A stretch of 64,000 bases of DNA. It comes from Tipula vernalis. Its lineage: Eukaryota; Arthropoda; Insecta; Diptera; Tipulidae. The translations under genes and the position numbers were made by a program. The stretch lies in assembly GCA_958295665.1 (NCBI GenBank), contig OY282558.1, forward strand, positions 62,732,789-62,796,788, written 5' to 3'. Below the pieces are notes generated by a model. That model saw only the letters and a list, made by a program, of their open reading frames with translations. It was not told where the DNA came from and searched no databases. Shown here piece by piece: positions 21,715-32,152 of this stretch. Positions within the stretch are counted from its first letter, which is position 1. Each line of letters begins with the position of its first letter.

Positions 21715-24700
21715 TAATTATGCCTCGTAATCTTTCTATTTCTTCTCCTCCTATATAACTTCATTCTCTCCATTACAATTCCCGAATAAGGTAACCTTCC
21801 TACCTGAACTCCCGCAATATCTGATACCAAATATCTATCCTTCTCTAAAACTTTTTCTACTCTGTACGGTTTTTTTGTACTTCTTCCCTATTACCTTTCT
21901 GCCTTTCAGCAGTACCAAGTCTCCCTCTTTAAACTTATGTCCTTTCCTTATCTTACTATCATAATACTCCTTATTGTATTGCTGCCCTTCCTCTATCCTT
22001 CCCTTAGCTATTGCTCTCCTCTCCTCAATTGACAATCTTCCACTTCCGACTTCTGTCCAAATCTCTGATCCACCCCATATAACAACCGCGCTGGTATATC
22101 TTCTGTCGCGCTACTCGTCATATTATTCATTGCGAACTCTGCTTTCGCTAACAAGCTGTTCCATTCCACCTTCTCTTTATCTACTAATTTCGCTAATATG
22201 GGCACCAGCGTTCTGTTAAATCTTTCTACCTGCCCATTAGCCCTTGGACATGCTGTTGCTGTTTTCACGTGTCTCACTCCATTATTCCTCCCCCACTCAG
22301 TGAATTCTTCTGACGAGAATGCTGTTCCTCGGTCCGATACTATTCTCCTCGGATGCCCATACACTCTACTATACTCGTTCATCGCCTTTATCGCCTCTTT
22401 GGTCTCCGTCGTTTTTGCTGGGTATAACCGAACATATTTAGTGAACGCGTCTGCTACAACCAAAATATACTGGTATCCTTTCCTTGTCTTTTCCAAAGGT
22501 CCAATGTGGTCGATATGCACTGTATCTAATGGCACTGCCTCTCTTCCGTAGATGTGCAATTTGTGTTCCTTACGCCCCGACTTGTCATTAAATCTCAGAC
22601 ACATCAAACACCTTCCTATATGCTCCTTGACCAGCTCTCCCATTTTACTGAAGAAAAAATTCCTTCTGATGTTCTTAATGGTCTTTCCCCCCCCCCATAT
22701 GACCCATTCCGTCATGCATTTGGAATATTAGCCCTCCTATCATACTGTCCGGTATTACCAACTGCAACCTCTTCCCATCCTGTCTATACACTACGTTGTC
22801 TCTTACTTCATACCCGTTCTTACTTCCTTTCAAAATCTGCTCCCTTAATTTGCTCACTCTATCATCTCTAAGTTGCTCCACTATTATCTTCATCTTCCAG
22901 TCTTCCTCATCGTCGTCTTCTTCCTCTACTCCTATGTATTCTTCTCCTTCCTCCAATTCCTCCCATGTTAACACATTTACCCTACTCAATGCGTCCGCAT
23001 GTCTCAACCTTTCCCCTTTCCTATGCTCAATGGTAAAATCAAATTCACTCATCCAAAGTGCCCACCTCTCTATTTTTGGGGTAACATCCATCTTCTCTTA
23101 ACATCCCAAACAAGTACGATCTAAATCTTTGTGGACTATACACCACTGCTAACGTTTCCAACTCGAAACTGTGCAACTTCTGCTCCGACTCTGTTGTCTT
23201 CCTGCTATAGTATGATACTGGATATACATTCCAATCCACCGCATTTCTCTGCATTAGGACTGCCCCAAACCCTCCCGCCGACGCATCTGTATGTAACTCC
23301 GTTTCCGCCGTGTGCGAAAATATTTTTAGTACTGGCTCCTCTAACAACTTATCTCTCAGTCTGCGAAACGCCCTATCGTGCTCTCTTTCCCATTTAAATT
23401 TATTCTTCCTTACCACTTCTAGCAACGGCGCCACCACATCCTTGAAATTGGCAATATATTTTCTAAAATATCCCACTAGTCCTAAGAACCTCTGGACCCC
23501 TTTAACATCCATTGGTCTTGGATATGTCCTTATCGCCTCCACATGATGATCACTCGGTGTTATGCCTTCCTTATCTATTATTTAACCTAAAAAATTTATC
23601 GTCGTGCTCAACCAGTTACACTTTGCCGTCTGTAATTTTACTTTATTTCTAGCCAAGGTGTAAAATAGTCTTCCCAATATCTCCAGATGCTCCTTTATCG
23701 TCTTTCTTGCTATCACCATGTCGTCCATAAAGTATACCACGTCTTCATATCTTTCGAACTCTCTTAACACCCTCTCCATATATCTAATAAATACAGATGG
23801 TGCATTCGCGAATCCAAATGGTAGCTTATTATGTTCGTACTGCCCTTGTGTCGTCATAAACGCCGTATACTTCCTAGAACCTTCTTCCAAATCTACATAG
23901 TAAAACTCGTTTTTTAAATCCAAGGATGTAAAATACTTCTTCCCATGTAATTTTTGAATTACATCCTCGATTACCGGCATCGGATAGTGCTCCTTTTCCA
24001 CTACCCTTCTCTAACAACCTTTCCACCTCTTCTCTTATTCCCTCCTTTTCCACCACGCTCATTCTTCTTGGCTTCGAGTACATAACCCTATTCTCTTTCA
24101 ACCTAATCTTCACCTCATGTTTTACCGGCCTAACCCCGTATGCTAACCTCCGCATAATTTCTTCTAAACAATTCTTCTACCCTTCTCTTCTCCGTTCGTG
24201 TCACTCTATCATCTCCTACCTCTAAATCTAATACGCCCTTATCTTCCTTCCATTCTATATTACACAACTCGCGAAATTCCTCTTCTCCCTGTTCCCGCCA
24301 CCCGATGTGATCTATCCCATTCTCCCTCAAGAAATCCCTTCCCAATATGGCATCTTCGGTCATGGTTTCCTCGGGTACTACCAAAAGGTTCGCCTCGTAC
24401 ACTTCCTCCTCTATCTTTAATCTAGCTTCTACCTGTCCTAGAACTCTCAACTCCATTCCATTTATTCCCTTAATCTTCCTTTTCCTATCCCATTTACCTA
24501 TACCCTCGTTATTTATTAATTTAGTATTTTTAATGGCACTTACCGCAGTTCCGGTGTCTAACAGTGCCCTAATCCGGCTGCCGTCATTCATCATCGCGTT
24601 TACTTCCCCCCTCTGGTCAATCTTGATTTCCTTGTTCATCCATCTGCTTCTTACTGTTTCCTGTTGATCTCCTCCATTCACTACCCTTATACCCTCTATT

Positions 24701-24811
24701 ACATTCTGGCATTGCGCCCTTACATGCATTTTTTGTGACATCTATAGCACGTCACTACATTCTTGTCTATTGGTAATAGACGCCCACACCCATAACATGA
24801 CAACTGGCCTG
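21715..24811 (-). pseudogene. Gypsy-B pol (and gag finger), duplication copy 1, broken
   Basis: From right to left: gag Cys pairs (CYGC, about 24790), protease with RALLDTGTAV (about 24560), RT with YFTSLDLKN and the catalytic VYFMDDMV (about 23720), thumb, RNase H (ELHTDASAGG, HSFELETLAVV), integrase HHCC and core (VHIDHIGPL, IVSDRGTAFS, RANGQVERFN), and a C-terminal tail to about 21715. The RT lacks about 40 residues between RLLEKG and EHYPMP (joint near 24005), and a stop follows NFLG near 23580. Both defects are shared with copy 2. The coding strand is strikingly purine-rich. Gypsy-C interrupts it at 24811. Confidence 0.85.
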
Positions 24812-26370
24812 TGTAACGTGCTGTCTCGATTGGTTCGTCAACGCGCGATGGCTTGGGTAGACTCTGAATTGTTTACTCACTGTGCGTGATTTTGGGCGCC
24901 AGTCTACCAGCACGATAAGCCGGCTTAGCTCGATTGCGAGCAATATGACTCGGGCGGGGTGCAAATAAACACCACTAAAAAGCCACCGCGTGTTTTAGGG
25001 TCTTTCCCGAATAATCGCGCTAACGGTAAAAAAAAACACACACAAAACTGCGTATCACGAAACCATGCGACAACCGTGATGGGACAAAAAACAATGATAC
25101 GGACTTGCAACTCACCTGAAACCCTTCTGCTGGTTCAACCCCTCTGCTGCGAACTGATGATCTGCTTTTAGATGTATATTGATTTTGTTGCTCAATCACT
25201 TATGGTTTTAATAAAAATCTTTTTCTTGAGCTTCACCACTTTACACGGCGATAGTTAAAAGTAAAAAAAAACACTTTGCACCATCTGCTTTGTCCACATT
25301 CATCTAATGGCTCTTTTATTTGTCTTTTATTGGTTTTCTTTTTTTTTCTTTAGATTCACTTCACAATTTTTCACCACAAACTTCCTTTTATTTTTATCAC
25401 CGTCTTTGTATTCACAAAATTCCTTTTTTATGTTTATCACAGTCTTTATTATTATTATTTCCACAACGAAAATTATGGTGGACGCAGTAACAAGCGGACA
25501 CACAAAAGAAATTTGCAAAACAAACGCACTTCTTACTCGTTATAAAACTTATTTATTTATTTGATTATTTCTCATACAAATTAATTTACATGTAGGTTGG
25601 TTTTTCGATTTTTTAATTTGTGTTTTAAAACCGACCCGTGAAAAAAAAACAATTTGCTATGGATGATATAATGGCAAATACAAACATTTTTTTTATACCA
25701 TTATCCCATAGTTCACGGGCACACACCAAATTTACTTTTTTCGATCTGCTCACTTCTAAGATTCAGACTTCACTGCCCGTCATACGATCTTCCTCGTCTA
25801 AATATACGGCATCCCCTTCTCCTCGTCATCACCTCTTCTTCAATTTCCTATTATTTTTCTATATTTTTCGCGCACTTCCATAGTTTTCGCCATTTCCCTC
25901 AAATTTTTGAGCGCTAATTTTAAATCATTGTTTGCCGCATGCCTAGCGCCATCTGTTGCTCCGAAACTGCTCATCCGCATTATTATGGTTTAGCAAGTTT
26001 TTTTTTTGTGATTCTGGGTTGGTTTCCCAGATTGAGTTGCCAATCTTCGTCGCCGTGCCATGGTGAATAAAATAATAAAAAAAATGTTTAATTGTTGGAT
26101 TAAAAATTGTTTGTACTTGTTGTTGTTTTTTTTTTTTTATTGCATTTATTTTATTGCACCGTTTGTTACACCAATCATCCAGATGAGTTGCGAGGAAGGA
26201 TGGATATACAAAAAAAAAGGAAATGGTGGACATTTAAGTATATTGAATGAGGTCGAATGGAACGGTTCAGCCGCGAAGTTTCATGACCCGCTTACCGTTT
26301 AATCCGTCAATGTAAACAGACACATGGTGGCTTTGTCCAATCATAAACACCTGAACACCTGAACGCTACA
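24812..26370 (-). repeat. 3' LTR of gypsy-C
   Basis: 1559 bp. On the plus strand it starts TGTAACGTGCTG and ends GAACGCTACA. It appears identical to 32153-33711; every short open frame in one recurs unchanged in the other at an offset of 7341. The internal sequence next to it (26371 onward) has no obvious purine tract, which is unusual. Confidence 0.97.
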
Positions 26371-26542
26371 CTACATTCTACCGTACGCAACGAAAATTTT
26401 TTGAAATAAAATTAATTTCAAAAAATTTTCGTAATAAGTAACTACTTAAATACTAAACATGAAAATACAAACATACTTCACTCTCAATATATGATTTGTC
26501 TTACATCTGTAACCCGATATAAATTACATTGATACAAATAGT
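26371..26542 (-). other. Gypsy-C untranslated tail between pol and 3' LTR
   Basis: About 170 bp without coding capacity after the pol stop. A polypurine tract is expected here. On the minus strand the bases next to the LTR read TACGGTAGAATGTAG, only moderately purine-rich. Confidence 0.6.
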
Positions 26543-29500
26543 TCATATTGTTTGATGATATTCCCGAATATCATTCGCGTGAAATCGACCGATTCTTTTA
26601 CCGTCTAAAGTCTCCAATTCATACGTATTTAAACCTATTTTTTCTTTCACCCTACATTTCTCGTAGACTGAGTCGAATTTCGCATTGTATTTGTCAGCAG
26701 CCCGCGACTGCCTAAATGCCTTTTTCAAAACTATGTCCCCTGGCGCAAATTGTCTCGGCCGTGTTCTTAGGTTATAATGTTTCGAATATTGGCCATAGGC
26801 CTTGGTCAAATTCTCCGCAACCGCTTTATGGATCTCGGACATCTTCGAAATATGTGCTTCCTGGTCTTGATACATCTTGTTGTGGTCCATGATCTCCTTC
26901 TGCGCGCCAGAAGTAAACATGTTTCTACCAAAATTCACACAATAAGGTGTATATTTAGAAGATTCGTGCATTGCTGTACGAATTGCACAGGCTATATGAG
27001 CAATGTTTGTGTCCCAATTGCGGTGGTCTTCATTCAGATAACTTCGTATCGCCGACAAAATACTCCGATTTACTCTCTCTGCAGGGTTAGCTTGTGGATG
27101 ATAATTCGCATTTAGCCAGTGATCCACCTTGTATTGTCTTAGCAAAGCCTTGAAATGCTTTGAAACAAATTGGCTACCGTTGTCCGATATTAGAGCCGAG
27201 GGCACCCCAAATACCAGGAATATACTTTCCTCCAAGTATTTTGTCAGAGAAACCGCTTCAGCCCTTCTAACAGCCTTCAGCATGACAAATTTGCTAAAAA
27301 TATCAATTATTACCAATATGTATTGGTTTCCGGATTTTGATCGAGGATAAGGCCCCATGTAATCCACGGCAATGACTTCCCAAGGCCGACTTGGTATTCT
27401 TGGCTCACCCATAGGTACTTTCGATATTTCACACTTCGGTTTGTTTACTTGACATCTTTCACACATTTTGACGTATTGACGCACATCCCTTGCCATCTTT
27501 GGCCAATAATGTTGTTGTTGGATGCGTTTTAGCGTTTTGTAAAATCCAAGGTGTGCAGCTAAAGCATGATCGTGGTTATTGAACATCACTGTTTTTCGCT
27601 CAGATAGGGGTACATATAACTTCCAATCCCAATCATGTGTTCCATCGCCTTCTACAGTTCGACAGTATTTGTACAAAATTCCATTTTGAATCCGAAAATC
27701 CGGGTACTTGTCTGGTGATTCAATGACACCCTTTTTGATCTTCTGGTATGATTCATCATTCCGCTTCTCCATATCCACCTCAATGGACTCAACCGCACGA
27801 GACAATGCGTCTGGGACCACATTTAATTTACCCTTTCTGTGCTGAAGTTCGAAATCGTGCCCTTGAAGACGCATTGACCAGCGAGCCAATCTAGATGCCG
27901 GATCCTTCAGATTTCTCAACCAAACCAATGAAGCGCAGTCCGTTACTACCTTGAATTTAACACCATCTATGTACGGCCTGAACTTTTCAATGGCCAACAC
28001 CACGGCCAAGCACTCACGTTCTGTTGCTGGATACTTCCTTTGCGTGGATGTCAGTTTCTGACTCATGTAAGCTATGACGTGCTCATCTCCATCTACTTCC
28101 TGCGTTAAAACTGCTCCAATTCCCGTATCCGATGCATCCGTCTGAATAGTGAAATCCTTTGTAAAATCTGGGTTTACAAGGATCGGGGCAGATACCAGCA
28201 AACCTTGTAATTGGATGAAAGCGTCGTTAGCTGCGCCGTTCCACTGAAACTTCTTATTTGCTGATTTCCTTAATAGGTTGGTGATTGGTGCGGTTACTGT
28301 TGAAAAATCGGGGATAAACCGCCGATACCAGCCAGCCATCCCTATTAATCTTCGAACTTCTTTAACGGTTTTTGGTGTTGGAAAGTTCAGAATCCCGGTA
28401 ATCTTCTCGGGATCGATTCTTAACCCGTGCTCGTCGAGGATGTATCCGAGATACTTGATCTCCTTGAGACAGAATCGTGACTTTTCTAAACTAATTGAAA
28501 GATTAGCCTTCCGCAGACGTTCGGCCACTTCCTTCAATAGTTCCAAATGTTCCTCAAACGTCTGCGACATCACGATTATGTCGTCAAGGTAAACAAATAC
28601 TTTCGGTTCCAAGTCAACTCCGAGAACCTTGTCCATTAATCTGCAAAGGGTTTGGCTCGCATTGCACAGCCCAAATGGCATACGCTTGTACTGGAAGAGA
28701 CCTCTTCCAGGTACAATAAATGCCGTTTTAGGTCGACTTGCTGCATTTAACTCGATTTGCCAAAATGCATCGCTGAGATCGAGACTGGACAAGTATTTTG
28801 TACCACTTAGCTGACCCAAAATCCTGTTAATATAAGGCAATGGGTATGTATCCTTCACCGTGACCTCATTTAGTCTCCGCGCATCCAGACAGAATCGGAT
28901 TTTCCCCGAGGGTTTCGGAACGCAAACTACAGGATGTGCCCATTCAGTGGGGCCGGCTTCTTCCACAACTCCCAACCGAATCATACGATCCAACTCAAGA
29001 TTCAAGCTTTTCTGAATGTATGGAGAGATGGGTCGAGCTCTCGTTTTAACTGCCTTTGCATTTCCCGTATCAATGTTGTGCTCAATCATTTTCGTATGAC
29101 CAAGCCGGTCAGGATGAGTTACAAGAAATGAAGTTTTGATTTCTTCTAATGCTCGTTTTTGATTAATATCCATATCATGCTGGCTATCTGAATCATTTAC
29201 TTTTACAATATCGGCGCATCCAATATCAAGCCCATCGTTGGCCTTATCCACTGTCGGCCGGATCCCAAAAGCCTTCCAGAAATCAATGCCGCATATCAGT
29301 TCTTTTGGAATTGATGGAATAACCAATGATCTAACCACTCTGCATTTTCCTTCCACAACGAACGGCATGTTTACCGCATGATTGACTTCATGAATTGTTC
29401 CATCTGCTGTTTTGATTTTAGATTTGATCGGTACTAATTCCAGCCCTAATCTCTTCAATAAAGCACAAACATCTGTACCGCCGAGTATTGTACAGCTTGC

Positions 29501-29836
29501 TCCTGAATCAAGTAAACCAGTCACCGCGTAACCTAGCACCTCAACCTCTATGTGTGGTCTATTATCACCTACGATATCAATCACGCTTTCGATGATTAGC
29601 TTGTTATTTCCAACGCCTTCATCTTCAAAAAATGTGTTATCAAATGTCTCACTGCTACTGTCACGTTCTTGATTTTGTCGACGTTTTCTATTTATTTGTG
29701 GCCTTTTAAATTGTATTTGCGTTCCCAAATGATTTGCATTCATCTCTTCTGAGCTATTTGACTCGAAAGAAGAAGTTGTTTCGTCGCACGATTCTTCCTC
29801 TTCCGCACTCCAACGATTCATTAAAAACTGTGCCAC
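26543..29836 (-). CDS. Gypsy-C pol polyprotein: protease, RT, RNase H, integrase
   Basis: One uninterrupted frame of 1097 residues, counted from a GTG at 29836. The frame is open further upstream to the frameshift site at 29929, so the true product is most likely a gag-pol fusion without its own start. Protease LDSGA at residues 109-113. RT about 270-460 with catalytic YLDD at 416-419. RNase H about 560-680 (TDAS, VTDC). Integrase with HHCC around 755-795, then D825 (VDYMGP), D885 (SDNGSQF) and E920 (NPAERVN), which is the D,D-35-E spacing. All key residues are present. It makes and integrates the cDNA of the element. Confidence 0.95.
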   Translation of the reverse strand: MAQFLMNRWSAEEEESCDETTSSFESNSSEEMNANHLGTQIQFKRPQINRKRRQNQERDSSSETFDNTFFEDEGVGNNKLIIESVIDIVGDNRPHIEVEVLGYAVTGLLDSGASCTILGGTDVCALLKRLGLELVPIKSKIKTADGTIHEVNHAVNMPFVVEGKCRVVRSLVIPSIPKELICGIDFWKAFGIRPTVDKANDGLDIGCADIVKVNDSDSQHDMDINQKRALEEIKTSFLVTHPDRLGHTKMIEHNIDTGNAKAVKTRARPISPYIQKSLNLELDRMIRLGVVEEAGPTEWAHPVVCVPKPSGKIRFCLDARRLNEVTVKDTYPLPYINRILGQLSGTKYLSSLDLSDAFWQIELNAASRPKTAFIVPGRGLFQYKRMPFGLCNASQTLCRLMDKVLGVDLEPKVFVYLDDIIVMSQTFEEHLELLKEVAERLRKANLSISLEKSRFCLKEIKYLGYILDEHGLRIDPEKITGILNFPTPKTVKEVRRLIGMAGWYRRFIPDFSTVTAPITNLLRKSANKKFQWNGAANDAFIQLQGLLVSAPILVNPDFTKDFTIQTDASDTGIGAVLTQEVDGDEHVIAYMSQKLTSTQRKYPATERECLAVVLAIEKFRPYIDGVKFKVVTDCASLVWLRNLKDPASRLARWSMRLQGHDFELQHRKGKLNVVPDALSRAVESIEVDMEKRNDESYQKIKKGVIESPDKYPDFRIQNGILYKYCRTVEGDGTHDWDWKLYVPLSERKTVMFNNHDHALAAHLGFYKTLKRIQQQHYWPKMARDVRQYVKMCERCQVNKPKCEISKVPMGEPRIPSRPWEVIAVDYMGPYPRSKSGNQYILVIIDIFSKFVMLKAVRRAEAVSLTKYLEESIFLVFGVPSALISDNGSQFVSKHFKALLRQYKVDHWLNANYHPQANPAERVNRSILSAIRSYLNEDHRNWDTNIAHIACAIRTAMHESSKYTPYCVNFGRNMFTSGAQKEIMDHNKMYQDQEAHISKMSEIHKAVAENLTKAYGQYSKHYNLRTRPRQFAPGDIVLKKAFRQSRAADKYNAKFDSVYEKCRVKEKIGLNTYELETLDGKRIGRFHANDIREYHQTI

Positions 29837-29895
29837 TGATTCATCTGTTTGGATTTCTTTCGATTCATAAATTGGGGTCTTTATTTTCTCGTTTG

Positions 29896-29935
29896 GGACA
29901 AGGCGACCCTTTACTTGCCCTTCTCCTCGTTTCCC
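29896..29935 (-). promoter_or_regulatory. Programmed -1 ribosomal frameshift signal, gag to pol
   Basis: Heptamer GGGAAAC (29935 to 29929) is in exact X_XXY_YYZ phase with the gag frame (GGA at 29934, AAC at 29931). After an 8-nt spacer comes a 7-bp stem, GGGCAAG (29920-29914) with CTTGTCC (29902-29896, one G-U pair). The 11-nt loop contains the gag stop codon (29913-29911). Slipping back one base there enters the pol frame, which is open from this point. Position, phase and spacing fit the known rule for -1 frameshifting; activity is untested. Confidence 0.8.
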
Positions 29936-31500
29936 TGAATGGCTGACTCGAAAAGATTTCCGCCTTTATGTCCTCTGGGACACTGGTTCGCTGTAACTCC
30001 TTCCTTGCCACAACACCAACAATAAATGCGATTGCGCGGCTTTGAACAGTCAAAGTGACGATGACCTGGCTCATGACAGTTCCAGCATGTGATACTTCTC
30101 GATTTTCCGTTGTTGGTAAACCGTCGTCTTGATTGATTATTTTCGCTGTTATGAGTAGGTTTAAAATCAACTTTTGCCAACTCTTCCATCTCCTGACATT
30201 GATGAAAACCTCTTCTTCTGGGAAAACAAGCGGTTTCTAGATAATTGGCATTTTTACCACAAGCCTTCACCCGTTGGTCTATAAACTTGGCTTCATCCAT
30301 ATTTTGGCATAGACTTTCCAATTGCTCTACCGTTTCAATATTTGTGTTAGAAAGCTGTAGGCGATATTGGGGCAGCATATTCCGCAAAAGCACGTATACC
30401 TTGTATTCTTCTTCCAATGGTGGATAAATCTTCCTGAAAAGTTTCGACATGTACATCAGAAAAATGGCAATGGTCTCGTTTGGTTCTTGGATTCTTGCCA
30501 AGATTTCTTCGCGCATCATGAAATCATAATGTTTTGGCAAAAACCGTTTTTTAAAACCCCTTACAAGCGCATTCCAGTCCTCTAATTTATACGCGTTTAT
30601 CTCGTACCATTCCAATGCTACACCTTCAAGCAGCTTGAACACACTTTTATGAAGTTGACTTTGAGTAACGTCATCTGCTCTAGCATACATTTCTAGTCGT
30701 GACAAAAAATCTGTTAGCGAAACGTTGCTCTCTCCACTGAACCTGATGGGCCATTTTTCGACTGGTATACGACGTCGATCTCCGGTGGCTATGAGGTCAA
30801 GTCTATTTGATACGTTGGCCGATCCCTCAATTTCTTTCAATATTTCTTCCGCCTTGTCTTCAATTCGAAATTTTCTCAGTAATTGGTCAAAGTCTGAAAA
30901 CTCGGTTCCAGATTGATTGGCTCGGCTATCTGTTTCGATCCTTTTTCCCCTCACGTTTGACCCAGAAGCTTCACCTCTACCTTCATTGCCTAATTTATCG
31001 ATGCTGGGGACTGTTTTGCGTCCACGACCTCTCCCCATTCCGGAACGATTGTGATCAATATGAGGATTTTCTGATAGTGGCATGCCTAAACCATTAGTGG
31101 TTTCCTCTACCGATTGTCGAAGCATTCGCTTAATGTTTCTTACCATCCCATATAAAATCGCGTCTTTTTCTTCGTCCTTTCCCATTGCTCGATAAGCTCT
31201 ATCTTGAAAATGCCTAATTCGTGCCTTGATTGTTTTCTCTTGATTTTGGTTATCATTGATAATGGCTGTTTTCAATTCCGTTTGAAGGTTTTGTAAAGCC
31301 TCAATTGCCAAATTAAACTCGCCGTCATTTTCCTGCGCACTCATTGGAGGACCATCTTCGGCCGCTAAAGCCTTCTGGAGTACTAAAACTTTGGTTCGAT
31401 TGGTGCCTTCCTCCACTATGTTCCTAATCTCTAATTCGTATAATACCTCGGCCTCTGTCAGTTCTGCGGGGTGCATGACAAAATCCAATAGCTCTCCCAT
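29911..31500 (-). CDS. Gypsy-C gag polyprotein, 529 residues
   Basis: Open from ATG at 31500 to TAA at 29911. A central retrotransposon gag-like segment lies around residues 250-400 (WPIRFSGESNVSLTDFL, FLPKHYDFMMREEIL), followed by two zinc knuckles. The first is a proper CCHC (C472-C475-H480-C485). The second (494-507) reads C-W-C-C-G-K-E-G-V, with Val where His is normal, so it may bind zinc poorly or not at all. Gag forms the particle and packages the RNA. Pol is reached by the -1 shift just before the stop. Confidence 0.9.
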   Translation of the reverse strand: MGELLDFVMHPAELTEAEVLYELEIRNIVEEGTNRTKVLVLQKALAAEDGPPMSAQENDGEFNLAIEALQNLQTELKTAIINDNQNQEKTIKARIRHFQDRAYRAMGKDEEKDAILYGMVRNIKRMLRQSVEETTNGLGMPLSENPHIDHNRSGMGRGRGRKTVPSIDKLGNEGRGEASGSNVRGKRIETDSRANQSGTEFSDFDQLLRKFRIEDKAEEILKEIEGSANVSNRLDLIATGDRRRIPVEKWPIRFSGESNVSLTDFLSRLEMYARADDVTQSQLHKSVFKLLEGVALEWYEINAYKLEDWNALVRGFKKRFLPKHYDFMMREEILARIQEPNETIAIFLMYMSKLFRKIYPPLEEEYKVYVLLRNMLPQYRLQLSNTNIETVEQLESLCQNMDEAKFIDQRVKACGKNANYLETACFPRRRGFHQCQEMEELAKVDFKPTHNSENNQSRRRFTNNGKSRSITCWNCHEPGHRHFDCSKPRNRIYCWCCGKEGVTANQCPRGHKGGNLFESAIQGNEEKGK

Positions 31501-32131
31501 TTCGAATATTTTTACTCAAATATTCAATCGTAATTCAATCGTATACGTTTCTGCCCGAAAAATTCACGGAAATATTGAAGAAAAAAAAAAAATTTTGTTT
31601 GTCTGTTTGTAAACACACTACTTTTTTTAAATATTGGCACTTAATGTCTTAATATCAAAATTTATTTAAAGAAACAGAGATTTAATAAATATTTACGTCA
31701 CCACTAACCGTTTAAAGACCACAAGTCGGGTTGTCCAAATGAAATTTTCCCAAATATTTTATCCACTCGATAATAAAATTAAAACAAAAATTAATTTCGT
31801 ACAAAGTTAGAGAGACAAAAAAAAAATAAATTATGTTATTAAACCAACAAATCTTGATACCTTTTATAAATATTTATATAATCAAACACATAATAAATAC
31901 CTAATCTAAATAATATTTGCTAATTGCAAACATAAAAAAAAACAAAATGAAAACCGCGTGATTTTTTTTTTGCAGTTGAACTTTTTGCATCAATGTTTTT
32001 TTTTTTTATTTTACCGAACACAACGACCTTCCAACAATGTGATCACTTTAAAAACGAAAATCTAACGGAACTACCAAAAAAAAACAGAAATATATTTGTA
32101 TCTTAATATTTCTTCACGCCTAATTTCAATT
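31501..32131 (-). other. Gypsy-C 5' leader
   Basis: About 630 bp between primer site and gag start, AT-rich with long A and T runs. No coding frame. In an active element this would hold packaging signals, but I can point to none. Confidence 0.7.
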
Positions 32132-32149
32132 GCCCCACGTTGGGCGCCA
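32132..32149 (-). other. Primer binding site of gypsy-C (tRNA-Lys)
   Basis: On the minus strand TGGCGCCCAACGTGGGGC, starting three bases after the 5' LTR. This is the sequence known as the tRNA-Lys1,2 primer site in several retroviruses (complement of the tRNA 3' end), so first-strand synthesis would be primed by tRNA-Lys. Confidence 0.9.
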
Positions 32150-32152
32150 AAA

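Noticed and set aside
24925..26302. Several open frames of 60-96 residues inside the gypsy-C LTR
   Set aside because: They occur identically in both LTRs, have no recognisable domain and lie in non-coding LTR sequence.
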